A stretch of DNA of 64,000 nucleotides from Hydrogenobacter hydrogenophilus (GTDB taxonomy: Bacteria > Aquificota > Aquificia > Aquificales > Aquificaceae): positions 310,001 through 374,000 of the forward strand of contig NZ_OBEN01000001.1 of the NCBI RefSeq assembly GCF_900215655.1, in the 5' to 3' direction. The notes beneath the pieces are model-generated. The model saw only the letters and a list, made by a program, of their open reading frames with translations, searched no databases and was not told where the DNA came from. Both the position numbers and the translations under genes were made by a program. Every line of letters begins with the position of its first letter. Positions within the stretch are counted from its first letter, which is position 1. Positions 8,202-16,756 of this stretch are shown here, piece after piece.

Positions 8202-8858
8202 ATGAAAAAGCTCACTGTTTTATCTTTGGTAGCACCTTTTCTCTTCTCTTGTGGAGGTGGTAGCGGTTCTGGTATATATGGAGGCTTTGACACAGTCCTT
8301 GTGGGTATAACGAGCATCACACCAAGCAAGGTAAATAGCGATACCGTAATATGGGTGGGGGATACAGGAGTTTGCGGTGTAGCTTTCCAAGACGATGCCA
8401 TCAACATAAAGATTAAGAGCGAAACTATAAAAAACGCATCAGGACAGCCAATCACACCTAATCCCTCACCAGTTTATTTTGACAGCTATAGGGTCATATG
8501 GAGTAGCGCAGTTTCTAACAACGCATGTGAAGGAGCGCCCGAATGCAAGCAAATATTTGCTACACCTTTTGCTCAGCTTACAGGTATAACCGTTCCACCA
8601 GATACAGAAGTATCTTTACAAGGTTTAACAGTAGCCTTAGCAAGCTGGAAGTCAAGTGTTCTAAGTCAGTACTGCGTCTCATCTCTTGATAACTGTATAT
8701 ATAACGCAGTCCTTGAACTGCACGGTAGAGAGGTCTTGACAGGAAGAGAAAAAACAGTGAGGGCAAGCTTTAACATACAGTTTGCAGATTATGATCAAGG
8801 TAATGCTTGTGGTGCAAGTCCTTGCACTGCGGACAGTACCACTTGTAGAAAACCATAA
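8202..8858 (+). CDS. Lipoprotein of unknown function
   Basis: The 218-residue product begins MKKLTVLSLVAPFLFSC, a signal peptide with lipobox and Cys17 as the lipidation site, followed by a Gly/Ser linker (GGGSGSG). The body is beta-rich with several Cys pairs. It ends in CGASPCTADSTTC, a Cys-rich tail that may form disulfides. The ATG at 8202 is preferred to one 21 nt upstream because it follows a strong AGGAGGAGGAG site. It lies 15 bp before the large repeat protein, so both are probably co-transcribed and exported. Confidence 0.7.
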   Translation: MKKLTVLSLVAPFLFSCGGGSGSGIYGGFDTVLVGITSITPSKVNSDTVIWVGDTGVCGVAFQDDAINIKIKSETIKNASGQPITPNPSPVYFDSYRVIWSSAVSNNACEGAPECKQIFATPFAQLTGITVPPDTEVSLQGLTVALASWKSSVLSQYCVSSLDNCIYNAVLELHGREVLTGREKTVRASFNIQFADYDQGNACGASPCTADSTTCRKP

Positions 8859-8873
8859 AGAAGGGGGTAAAGT

Positions 8874-10556
8874 ATGAGAAAACTTCTGGCGCTTACCTTT
8901 GGAGTGCTTATTACTTCAAGTTTTTCTATTTCACAGCCTGTGATAAGAATCTTTCCCTCTTCTCCCTATGACTACGGACCTACCACCATAGACACTACCA
9001 AAACTACTGACTTTGCGATAACTAACATAGGAGACCCCACTGCTGGACCTTTGAGGATATGTGGAGTTTCTGTCCCTTCAGGATTTCAAAATTTTAAGAT
9101 AGTTGGGGATAGCTGTAGTGGGAGCAGTCTAAACTATGGTGTTTCATGTACCATATCCGTAAGATTTGAACCACACCAAAAACTTGCCTATTCTGGTACT
9201 TTGGCAGTGGTATACGACGATGATGGAGACACCACGGCTTGCAATACACAAAAGACAGCCATAGTTAATCTAACAGGCAAAGGTGTAGCCATAAAGATAT
9301 CCGGTCCTGGGTGCGATCCATCAAGGTTTATATGCGACTTTGGTGATGTGAGCGTAGGCAGTAACGCTTATAAAACTGTAAGGGTATGCAATGCCAGTGG
9401 AGATACTCTTACTCTTCTGAATCCTGCTTTTAACCTTATAGAAAATCCTGTGGGAGATATACCTGCCTTTGGGCTTATAACTACCAACTGCAACGGTGCA
9501 AGCTTAAACTTTTTTGCAGGAAATACCGACGACTGTGTTAATAACTACTGCGAGCTTCAGCTTGCTTTCTCACCGCAGGATACTAAAAACTACTTTGGCA
9601 CAGCCAACATAAATGATGCCAACGGTGGTCCTGGGAACCAGAGCGCCGGTGTTGGTATATTTTTAAAAGGAAATGGTATATACCCAAGTGCGGACATAGA
9701 CTTTGGTACAGTTCCTTTGGGTAGCTTTGTGGATAGGTTCGTCAATATTAGTTTTACATGTCCAAATAATGGAAATGCAACACCCGGCGAAACGATAACC
9801 CTGCCTGATTCTCTCGTGAGCGTATCGGGTACGTACTTTTCTATAGGAAGCTCTTCCTGTCCTACATCATGCATAGAAAATCAAACTGTAAGCTGTAATG
9901 TAGCAGTACGGTTCCAACCTTTTACTTCAGGTGTATTTACGGGAAGGGTTATCGTAGCTGTACCTAACGGATCTTCTATAGAAAGAACCCTCGTGGGTAG
10001 AGGAGGTCCCGCTACTCAGAACTTCCTTAGCTTGAGCAGTAGCAGTATAGATTTTGGAACAGTTCCCAGGTTTTCAAGCGTAGGAAAGGTAATAGTGGTC
10101 AGGAACATAACTTCTTCTACGCTGGAGTTCAATGTAGCTGTTGCAGGTAGCGGTTTCTTTACGAATGTAGTGGGATGCACATGTAATGATAATTACGTAT
10201 CTAACGGAACGGAGTGTATACCAAGTACTACACCACCTCTTCCTACATCAACCAGGGCTTACAAGCTAAGACCAGGTGAGGTGTGTTCCATAGCGGTAGG
10301 GTTCTCTCCTCCTCTCTCTGCAAGGGGTACACTCGGTGGTGTGCTTATATTTGACACTCAGGCTCAGGCTGTAAGCGTCCCTATGACCGCTCAGGTTCCC
10401 ACCTCTAATCCTCCTACCACACCTCCATCTCTTCCTTCGGTGGGTTCAGGAGGAGGCGGTGGATGCACTATGGGATATGGTAATGCATCTCTGTTCTTTG
10501 CATGGTTCTTTGTTCCCTTTGCTCTTCTGTCAAAGAGACTATTTAACAGAAGGTAA
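8874..10556 (+). CDS. Secreted choice-of-anchor D repeat protein with C-terminal GGGGGC sorting tail
   Basis: The 560-residue surface protein has a signal peptide (about 1-20). It carries four to five Ig-like repeats of the ASH/HYDIN choice-of-anchor D type, each marked by phrases such as DFGDVSVGS, DFGTVPLGSF and DFGTVPRFSS, and by CTISVRFEP, CNVAVRFQPF and CSIAVGFSPP. The C-terminus is a tripartite tail: Gly-rich GGGGGC (Cys), a hydrophobic helix (ASLFFAWFFVPFALL) and a basic end (KRLFNRR). This resembles Synerg/JDVT-type CTERM sorting signals, implying processing and anchoring at the Cys. The partner protease is not in the window. GGGGGTAAAG acts as ribosome site. It follows a lipoprotein gene by 15 bp. 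Confidence 0.75.
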   Translation: MRKLLALTFGVLITSSFSISQPVIRIFPSSPYDYGPTTIDTTKTTDFAITNIGDPTAGPLRICGVSVPSGFQNFKIVGDSCSGSSLNYGVSCTISVRFEPHQKLAYSGTLAVVYDDDGDTTACNTQKTAIVNLTGKGVAIKISGPGCDPSRFICDFGDVSVGSNAYKTVRVCNASGDTLTLLNPAFNLIENPVGDIPAFGLITTNCNGASLNFFAGNTDDCVNNYCELQLAFSPQDTKNYFGTANINDANGGPGNQSAGVGIFLKGNGIYPSADIDFGTVPLGSFVDRFVNISFTCPNNGNATPGETITLPDSLVSVSGTYFSIGSSSCPTSCIENQTVSCNVAVRFQPFTSGVFTGRVIVAVPNGSSIERTLVGRGGPATQNFLSLSSSSIDFGTVPRFSSVGKVIVVRNITSSTLEFNVAVAGSGFFTNVVGCTCNDNYVSNGTECIPSTTPPLPTSTRAYKLRPGEVCSIAVGFSPPLSARGTLGGVLIFDTQAQAVSVPMTAQVPTSNPPTTPPSLPSVGSGGGGGCTMGYGNASLFFAWFFVPFALLSKRLFNRR

Positions 10557-10563
10557 ATCCGTT

Positions 10564-10578
10564 GGGGGCTTTGCCCCC
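10564..10578. terminator. Hairpin between convergent genes
   Basis: GGGGGC-ttt-GCCCCC is a perfect 6-bp GC stem directly between two convergent stops (10556 and 10579). T-runs are short on both strands, so it is a weak bidirectional intrinsic terminator. Confidence 0.6.
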
Positions 10579-12018
10579 TTAATCTCTGTAAACTCTCAGT
10601 ATTTCCTCTACGGTAGTTATCCCTTCCACCGCTTTTAAAAGTCCATCCTTTAAAAGCGGTACCATACCCTCTTTTATCGCTTGTTCCTTTATCTTACCTG
10701 CGTCAGATTTTTTGACTACTAAGCTCCTTATATCTTCAGAAACCTTGAGAATCTCACCTATTACTGTTCTACCCAAATAACCCGTATGGTTGCACTTTTC
10801 ACATCCTTTCCCTTTATAAAGCTTTTCAGGTACATCAATTCCATTGAGCTTCAATATTTCCTCTTCAAAGGTTGCAGGCTCATATTCGTAAACGCAGTAA
10901 GGACATACTTTTCTGACAAGTCTTTGAGATATAACTCCTATCACTGCCGAAGCCAGAAGAAACTCCTCCACACCCATATCTATGAGCCTTGTAAAAGCGC
11001 TTGACGCGTCGTTAGTATGCAAGGTAGCAAGTACCAAATGACCTGTCAGAGATGCCTGAACTGCTATACTTGCAGTCTCAAGGTCCCTTATCTCACCTAT
11101 CATGATCACATCTGGATCCTGCCTGAGTATGTTTCTTAACGCGTTTGCAAAGGTAAGTCCTATTTTGGGCATAACCTGTATTTGTACTACACCTCTGAGG
11201 TTATACTCCACGGGGTCCTCAACGGTTATTATTTTCTTCTCCCCTGTGTTTATCTCTTTCATACAGGCATACAAGGTTGTAGTTTTCCCTGAACCCGTGG
11301 GTCCAGTAACCAGTATCATACCGTAGGGCTTTTTTATGAAGGAAAGCAATGCGTTAATATCTTGGTCCTTAAAACCTAAGGTATGGAGACTAAGATTTAT
11401 CTCTCCGCGCTTGAGTATCCTTAGCACCGCACCTTCACCGTGAACCGACGGGACGGTAGAAACCCGGATATCATACTCCTGACCATTAAGGGAATAAGAG
11501 AACTTTCCATCCTGAGGTAGTCTCTTTTCCGCTATGTTGAGCCTTGAAAGTATCTTTATCCTTGATATTACTGGCGGAGCTATGTACTTGGGATACTCCC
11601 TTATAGTATAGAGGATACCGTCTATCCTGTAGCGCACCACTACATGGTTTTCAAACTGCTCTATGTGTATGTCCGTAGCTGAACGCGTTATAGCATCCCT
11701 TATCATATCATTAACAAACTTTACTATAGGTGCTTCTTCTGCTATATTTTCAAGCTTTCTTTCGTCCAGCACATCTTCGGAAAGTGCTTCAAGCTCTAAT
11801 CCTATACTTGTTGGATCCTCAAGCAGGTTGTTTAACCTTTCTTCATCTACCTGCTGAAAGATCACCTTTTTGCCTAAAGTTCTTTGCAAAAGCTCCCTAA
11901 GGTATTCATCCTCTCTTAGGCATGCAAACTTTATATAGTCCTCTCCCTCTTCTAATGGAGCTATGCCGTTTGCCTTTAAAAATTCGTGATTTATTTGGAT
12001 CTTCACTGTGGCATCCAT
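10579..12018 (-). CDS. gspE: Type II secretion / type IV pilus assembly ATPase
   Basis: Cytoplasmic hexameric ATPase that drives pseudopilus or pilus assembly. The 479 residues contain the GspE N2 region (SATDIHIE), Walker A GPTGSGKT (239-246), ITVEDPVEY, the Asp box and Walker B (DPDVIMIGEIRD, about 301-312), the His box (GHLVLATLHTND) and a tetracysteine zinc site (CPYC 372-375, CEKC 406-409). The zinc site favours GspE or PilB over PilT. It is the last of a gspD-gspM/pilO-gspE operon and overlaps the gene upstream by 16 bp. Whether it serves type II secretion or pili cannot be decided from three genes. Confidence 0.9.
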   Translation of the reverse strand: MDATVKIQINHEFLKANGIAPLEEGEDYIKFACLREDEYLRELLQRTLGKKVIFQQVDEERLNNLLEDPTSIGLELEALSEDVLDERKLENIAEEAPIVKFVNDMIRDAITRSATDIHIEQFENHVVVRYRIDGILYTIREYPKYIAPPVISRIKILSRLNIAEKRLPQDGKFSYSLNGQEYDIRVSTVPSVHGEGAVLRILKRGEINLSLHTLGFKDQDINALLSFIKKPYGMILVTGPTGSGKTTTLYACMKEINTGEKKIITVEDPVEYNLRGVVQIQVMPKIGLTFANALRNILRQDPDVIMIGEIRDLETASIAVQASLTGHLVLATLHTNDASSAFTRLIDMGVEEFLLASAVIGVISQRLVRKVCPYCVYEYEPATFEEEILKLNGIDVPEKLYKGKGCEKCNHTGYLGRTVIGEILKVSEDIRSLVVKKSDAGKIKEQAIKEGMVPLLKDGLLKAVEGITTVEEILRVYRD

Positions 12019-12557
12019 AACCTATAAACCCTTACCTCTACATAGTATGCAGTAGGATTGTTTATGTTGTCAACACCCATGGAAAGATTATCCACTATAA
12101 GCCCGTTTACCTCTATGTCCTTTAAAAATTTTAGTATGTTCTCCACATTTTGTGATGTGTATCTGGCCTTTACTATTACTTTTTTTATACCGTTCATGTC
12201 CTGCACACTTTCTTGTGAAAAAGAAACCTCCGCAAGCCCATAAATTTTAGCTTTATCGGAGAGAAGAGTCTTGATCTGTTCCTGGACAAGTTTTTGGTCA
12301 CCACCTACGGAAAATCTACTTTTCAATTGGGTGAGTTCCTTGTTGATCCTTTCTTCCTCTTTCATGAGCTTTTTTAACTCATCAGCTTTCCTCTTGTATT
12401 CATCTCTAAGCTTTTTATTCTCTTCATAAAGGCTTTTTAACTCTTCCCTTTTTCTCTGATAAGGTTTATAAACACCGTAGTAGGCTATCGTAAACAATAG
12501 AATCGTAGGTACGAGGATAATTAAATACTTCTTCATATTGTCAGTAAAGGTTTTCAT
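12003..12557 (-). CDS. GspM/PilO-like inner-membrane assembly protein
   Basis: The 184-residue bitopic protein has one TM helix near the N-terminus (about 10-27, YLIILVPTILLFTIAYYGV). A long Lys/Glu coiled coil (about 30-80) follows, then a small alpha/beta periplasmic domain, the layout of GspM/PilO. Such proteins link the cytoplasmic ATPase platform to the secretin. The start overlaps the gspD stop (ATGA) and its end overlaps the gspE start, so all three are translationally coupled. The low identity typical of this family makes the exact name uncertain. Confidence 0.65.
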   Translation of the reverse strand: MKTFTDNMKKYLIILVPTILLFTIAYYGVYKPYQRKREELKSLYEENKKLRDEYKRKADELKKLMKEEERINKELTQLKSRFSVGGDQKLVQEQIKTLLSDKAKIYGLAEVSFSQESVQDMNGIKKVIVKARYTSQNVENILKFLKDIEVNGLIVDNLSMGVDNINNPTAYYVEVRVYRLWMPQ

Positions 12558-14644
12558 TCTTCTCTTAGCAATTCCTTAAGGTGTTTGAGCTTACTTTCAA
12601 AAGATTCTTTCGCACCTTGCTCTTCTTCAGGAGTGCTAATGACACGAGCCTTAATGAGAAGTATGAGTTCTGTGTTGGAAGAAGAAGTGGACTCACTGCT
12701 GAAAAGTATGCCAAGACCCGGTATGTCAGAAAGCAACGGTACACCACTTTTCTGTCTCTGTAGCCTATTTTGTATAATACCTCCAAGTAATCCCACCTGT
12801 TCGTTTCTAAGTATTAGTGTTGTTGATGCTGACCTTTTTGTTATAAGTGGTGATGTAAGTTCTGGCTGCACCGTGTTCTTTACTGCATCGCTCACTTCTT
12901 GCGTGATCTTCAGCGTAACAGAATTGTCCGCACTTACGATAGGTCTTACACGGAGTATAACACCTGTGGTTCTGTACTGAACCGTGTTTTGCACATTAAG
13001 AGTACCACCAGTTATGGGAACTACCTGCTGGGTAAGGATAGGGACTTCCGCACCTACCTCTATCTTTGCTTCTTCGTTATCCTTTACAAGTATGTGAGGA
13101 GCAGAAAGTACTTTTAGGGATGTCTTTGATGCCAAAAAGTTTAGGATACCCCTTATGTCATTGTTCTTATTGAATATTATCGTGGTAAAACCTTGCAAGG
13201 TTTGTACCTGTGGAGCCAAGCCAAAGGATGTGCCTATAGTAAAGCTCGTGCTATCTAAAAAGCCCTTCAAGAGCCCTTCCACACCGTATTGAAGACCTTG
13301 TCCTAAGGAAACCTCTGCTATTACCATCTCTATGAGTACCTGCTTGGGGACCGTATCAAGCTCTCTCAGAAGGGATTTTATAACCTCAAACTCAATGGGT
13401 GTGGCTTTTATGATAAGTGTGTTGGTAGACTTATCCGCAACTATGTTTCCTACTTTGATAACCTTTTTCTCCTCCTTGATTTCTGGCTTTACTTTTTCTT
13501 CTATAACTGTGGGTAGCACCTCCTCTTTCTTTTGGGTCTGCTGGGTTTTTGCCTCAGGTGTTTGTCCAGTTTTAGGCTGTTCTACAGTTTGTTTAGTGGT
13601 ATCTTGAGATGTTAAGTTTACCGTAGCAACCTTTTGAGTTTCAGAAGATAAACCTATACCTTCTTCAAATATACCCAATGTATTCAAAAGCTCTGCGGTA
13701 CTTTGTGCATCCAAAAAGTTAAGCCTGTATATGTATATTTCTCGTTTGGTATTTGAAGCTGTATCTTCAATAACCCCTATCCACCTCTTTATATCCTGGA
13801 AAAGTACAGGATCCTTTGAAACCACTACAACTATACCTTCCTTTTCAAGACTGTCTATAACTGAATCCGCATCAGCCTTGCCAAGAAGTTTTAATATCTT
13901 CCTCACATTGTCCCTTACCTGATTAGCATCAACCCTAGTTTTTATAAATGCTATTTTCTTGTCTCTGTAAAAGGGGCTGTCAATCTCCTCAAGAAGTCTT
14001 TTCAATCTTATAAGTTTTTCTTTATAGTCCAGTATTACCAAAAATCTCTGTTGGGCTATAACCTTTCCTGCAGGTGAAAGAAAAGCGGAAAGAGCCTGAG
14101 CTAAAGAAGAAGGAGACACATTTTCGGGAGAATAAATTATAGCCGAAAAGTTACTGCCTAATGGAGATTTTCCAGAAGGAAGTACCAAAAGTTTACCCTT
14201 ATCTTCTGACAAACTAAAACCGTAGACGGAAAGAATATCCTGCATGTAAGTTATAACTTCTTCTCTCGTTAAGTGGTCCAAATGCACAGAGACTCTCTGA
14301 TTTAGGTCTGCAGGAGCAGAATAAGATATACCCAATGTTTTATAAAATACTTCGTTGAGAAGTTCCAAAAGGCTTATGTCGTCAAAGTGTATGCTTATGT
14401 TTCCTTTCTTTGCCGGTGAGCCTGTTTTTACACTCCCTTCGTAGTTCCGCTCGTATATAACCCTCTCTCCCTTTTTTTCTTCTATTTGAGTTTTCTTCTC
14501 TTCCTTTTGTGAAGGCAGAGGTGTTGATATCTGAGCTTGACTAATGTTATAAGGCTCTACATAGCCACTCGTCATTTGAGCACACGAAGATATAAAAAAA
14601 GCCAATGTGGTCAGTAGTGCTTTTTTGCTCATAGAAAAAAACAT
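12554..14644 (-). CDS. gspD: Secretin GspD/PilQ, outer-membrane channel
   Basis: Multimeric outer-membrane gate of a type II secretion or pilus system. The 696-residue protein has a lipoprotein-like signal (LAFFISSC). An N0/STN domain follows (ISIHFDDISLLELLNEVFY), then N1-N3 repeats interrupted by a Thr/Gln/Lys-rich linker, and the secretin core (VLSAPHILVKDNEEAKIEVG, VQYRTTGVILRVRPIVS, GLLGGIIQNR). TATAAT at 14653-14658 lies 8 nt before this ATG and there is no Shine-Dalgarno, so the mRNA is probably leaderless. An internal ATG at 14632 is an alternative start. It heads the gspD-M-E operon. Confidence 0.88.
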   Translation of the reverse strand: MFFSMSKKALLTTLAFFISSCAQMTSGYVEPYNISQAQISTPLPSQKEEKKTQIEEKKGERVIYERNYEGSVKTGSPAKKGNISIHFDDISLLELLNEVFYKTLGISYSAPADLNQRVSVHLDHLTREEVITYMQDILSVYGFSLSEDKGKLLVLPSGKSPLGSNFSAIIYSPENVSPSSLAQALSAFLSPAGKVIAQQRFLVILDYKEKLIRLKRLLEEIDSPFYRDKKIAFIKTRVDANQVRDNVRKILKLLGKADADSVIDSLEKEGIVVVVSKDPVLFQDIKRWIGVIEDTASNTKREIYIYRLNFLDAQSTAELLNTLGIFEEGIGLSSETQKVATVNLTSQDTTKQTVEQPKTGQTPEAKTQQTQKKEEVLPTVIEEKVKPEIKEEKKVIKVGNIVADKSTNTLIIKATPIEFEVIKSLLRELDTVPKQVLIEMVIAEVSLGQGLQYGVEGLLKGFLDSTSFTIGTSFGLAPQVQTLQGFTTIIFNKNNDIRGILNFLASKTSLKVLSAPHILVKDNEEAKIEVGAEVPILTQQVVPITGGTLNVQNTVQYRTTGVILRVRPIVSADNSVTLKITQEVSDAVKNTVQPELTSPLITKRSASTTLILRNEQVGLLGGIIQNRLQRQKSGVPLLSDIPGLGILFSSESTSSSNTELILLIKARVISTPEEEQGAKESFESKLKHLKELLREE

Positions 14645-14673
14645 CTTTTGCTATTATACCACAAAATAAAAAA

Positions 14674-14690
14674 CCCCGCAGGATGCGGGG
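14674..14690 (-). terminator. Intrinsic terminator of the porin gene
   Basis: CCCCGCA-gga-TGCGGGG forms a 7-bp GC stem. On the minus strand it is followed by TTTTTTATTTT. It lies 23 bp after the porin stop and would also sit over the expected -35 region of gspD. Confidence 0.8.
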
Positions 14691-14712
14691 CTAAGGGAGT
14701 TTTTAAAACTGC

Positions 14713-15879
14713 TCAGAACTGGGTTTGAAGTGCCAATGTCCAGTCAGTGTAGTTCTTCTCGTTAGCGCTCTTGTTCTTGAGGCTTACCACGTCAGCACCC
14801 AATTGAATCTTGGCGTCCTGACCCTTTATGTAGTAGTTGAGGAACACACCAGTTCTGTTGGTGTCTTTATTAGCACTTGTCCTGTCGTCAAGCTTTTCGT
14901 ACCTTATGGCAAGGGCAGGTTTTCCTATTCCAATCACTTGATCATAAAGGAGCTGACCCTGTACATAGTAAGCTCTGTCCTTGGATTTGTTAGGAGCAGT
15001 TGCGGGCATGTCTTTCCTGTCTTGGTAGCCAAGCTGGAGGTTGGGAACTATATCTCCAAACTTCTGCTCCCACATGGCATCCACGGTCCACGCCTTTGCG
15101 GTAGCTGAGTATCCGCTACCATTGTCCCACTTTTGGGCATTGTAGCCAAGACCTATGCTGAGCACATTTTGCTTTCCAAGGTAAGTGTCAGCAAGGGTAA
15201 AGCCCTTTTCACCTTTGAAGCCCAGCATGGTGGGTGTGAACTGTATCCTTCCGGAGAAGGCAAGGTTGTCCTTTACACCAAAATTGGCATTAGCATGGTC
15301 CCACCTTCCATCAAAGATGCCAAGCTGGTACTTGAGCATGCCGTCCGCTATGTTGCCCCATACGGTAAGACCTGCATCCCTGTAACCGTTGGCTATGTTG
15401 GACCCTATGGTAAAAGGTACAAACATATTAGTCCTGGTGGTATAGCCGTATCCAGTAGGAATAAGGTATGTGTAGCTGTCTGTTAGTGATGCTCTGCTAA
15501 AGGGTAGCCTGTAGAGACCTGCCATGATCTGGAACTCTTCCATGGGTTTGAGGTTTATAAAGGCGTCGTTAACTCTTGATTCTCTTGTTCCTCCGTGGCT
15601 ACCTCTACCGGTGCTTCCGTTGTAGACTGCAGAGTCCAAGTTTGCACCAAACTGGACGAACTTGTTCACCTGACCGCTGAAGTAAATCCTGGCATTGTTG
15701 ATGGAGAAGTCATTGTAGTCCTTGCCTCCAGGGGTTGTCTTACCCAGGTGCTGTGCCCAGATCTGGAGTTTTAGTCCCATGTTGGCGAAGGTATCTTCGT
15801 CAATTCTGATAACCGCTGCCTGAGAAGGCAAGACTGCTGCTCCCATCAGGGCTGCCATTGCTAAAAGGCTCTTCCTCAT
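14713..15879 (-). CDS. Outer-membrane porin (phosphate-selective OprO/P-like)
   Basis: The 388-residue beta-barrel protein has a signal peptide (MRKSLLAMAALMGAAVLPSQA). It shows alternating amphipathic strands throughout, including the FSINNARIYFSGQVNKFVQF segment typical of OprO/OprP-like porins, and a C-terminal Phe (LALQTQF) required for outer-membrane assembly. It probably gives passive uptake of anions or other small solutes; substrate choice is not deducible. It has a strong AAGGAGGG site, its own promoter (15916-15944) and an intrinsic terminator, which suggests a highly expressed single-gene unit. Confidence 0.8.
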   Translation of the reverse strand: MRKSLLAMAALMGAAVLPSQAAVIRIDEDTFANMGLKLQIWAQHLGKTTPGGKDYNDFSINNARIYFSGQVNKFVQFGANLDSAVYNGSTGRGSHGGTRESRVNDAFINLKPMEEFQIMAGLYRLPFSRASLTDSYTYLIPTGYGYTTRTNMFVPFTIGSNIANGYRDAGLTVWGNIADGMLKYQLGIFDGRWDHANANFGVKDNLAFSGRIQFTPTMLGFKGEKGFTLADTYLGKQNVLSIGLGYNAQKWDNGSGYSATAKAWTVDAMWEQKFGDIVPNLQLGYQDRKDMPATAPNKSKDRAYYVQGQLLYDQVIGIGKPALAIRYEKLDDRTSANKDTNRTGVFLNYYIKGQDAKIQLGADVVSLKNKSANEKNYTDWTLALQTQF

Positions 15880-15915
15880 GTTCTTACCCTCCTTTGAAGG
15901 AATTTACTGCTTTAT

Positions 15916-15944
15916 ATGTTAGCATATAAAAATGAGCATGTCAA
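15916..15944 (-). promoter_or_regulatory. Porin promoter
   Basis: Minus-strand TTGACA (15939-15944, perfect) and TAACAT (15916-15921) are 17 bp apart, 36 bp before the porin start. The -35 lies inside the first codons of the divergent LptE-like gene, so the two transcription units compete for this short region. Confidence 0.65.
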
Positions 15945-16369
15945 GAGTTTTAATAATGTACCTCTCCTTTGTTGGTTTAACTTTTTCTGCTCTGTTTTGT
16001 ATAAAGCCTGTTGAAAATCCCTATAGGGATCCTTATATAAACTATGCACTACGAAAAAAGTTAGAAGATGCTGTACTTGAGAGCGGACATAAGCTTAGTT
16101 GTAAAGAGAATGCACTTAGTATTGTTCCTGTGATAAAAGAGTTAAAGGAAACGCCTATTGCGTACACTCCTTACCAAAGGGTAAGCGCGTACAATCTTAC
16201 CTTAAGCATAGCTCTAAAAGATGGTAAAGAAGAAAAGGACTTTTCCTTTACTGTACCGTATAACCTACCTACGGGTGGCGTGGGCGATCTTCCAAGAAGG
16301 AGAGCTATAGATGACATACTTGATATAATATACATAGAGTTTGTTCAATACTTTAAAAGGAGGTACTGA
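15932..16369 (+). CDS. Putative LptE-like lipoprotein
   Basis: The 145-residue protein has an N-terminal hydrophobic segment ending in SALFC, a possible lipobox. The body reads YTPYQRVSAYNLTLSIALKD and FTVPYNLPTG, then RRRAIDDILDIIYIEFVQ, a pattern like LptE/RlpB, the outer-membrane plug protein of LPS export. The match is weak and the function is inferred. The first ATG almost touches a TATAAA element, so ATG codons at 15938 or 15956 may be the true start. It ends 3 bp before the DUF302 gene, with an AGGAGG site for that gene inside its end. Confidence 0.5.
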   Translation: MSMSRVLIMYLSFVGLTFSALFCIKPVENPYRDPYINYALRKKLEDAVLESGHKLSCKENALSIVPVIKELKETPIAYTPYQRVSAYNLTLSIALKDGKEEKDFSFTVPYNLPTGGVGDLPRRRAIDDILDIIYIEFVQYFKRRY

Positions 16370-16372
16370 ACC

Positions 16373-16753
16373 ATGCTTATAAATGTTGAAAGCACAAAGA
16401 GTTTAGAAGAACTCAAAAGCAAGCTTGAAGAAACTGCGAAAGCCAAAGGTTTTGGCGTTATGGCTGTTCATGAAGTCACTAAGATACTTGAAAGCAAAGG
16501 TGTGCCGATAAGTTATCAGTGTATGATCGTTGAGGTATGCTCCCCCAAACACGCAAGTGCGGTTCTACAAAAGAACCCTTATGTATCTACCGCTATGCCT
16601 TGTAGGATAGCACTTATAGACCAGGGTGATAAGAGGATCATGAGCACTGTAGCTCCCACCGTGATGCTTGAGATGTACAACATACCAGAGGCTAAAGAAA
16701 TAGCGCAAGAAGTGGAAAGACTTATGAAAGAGATAATGGAAGAGGCAAAGTGA
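16373..16753 (+). CDS. DUF302 family protein
   Basis: The 126-residue cytoplasmic protein has the DUF302 layout: ESTKSLEELKSKLEETAKAKGFGVMAVHEV, in which two helices and strands make up the domain, then VEVCSPKHASAVLQ and MPCRIALI. No enzyme activity is established for the family; members often occur near sulfur and redox genes in chemolithotrophs. A strong AGGAGGT site precedes the ATG. It lies 3 bp behind the LptE-like gene and converges with DUF3501. Confidence 0.8.
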   Translation: MLINVESTKSLEELKSKLEETAKAKGFGVMAVHEVTKILESKGVPISYQCMIVEVCSPKHASAVLQKNPYVSTAMPCRIALIDQGDKRIMSTVAPTVMLEMYNIPEAKEIAQEVERLMKEIMEEAK

Positions 16754-16756
16754 GGT

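Noticed and set aside
12585-12980. Plus-strand open frame within gspD
   Set aside because: It lies fully antisense to the conserved secretin core and has no recognisable domain.
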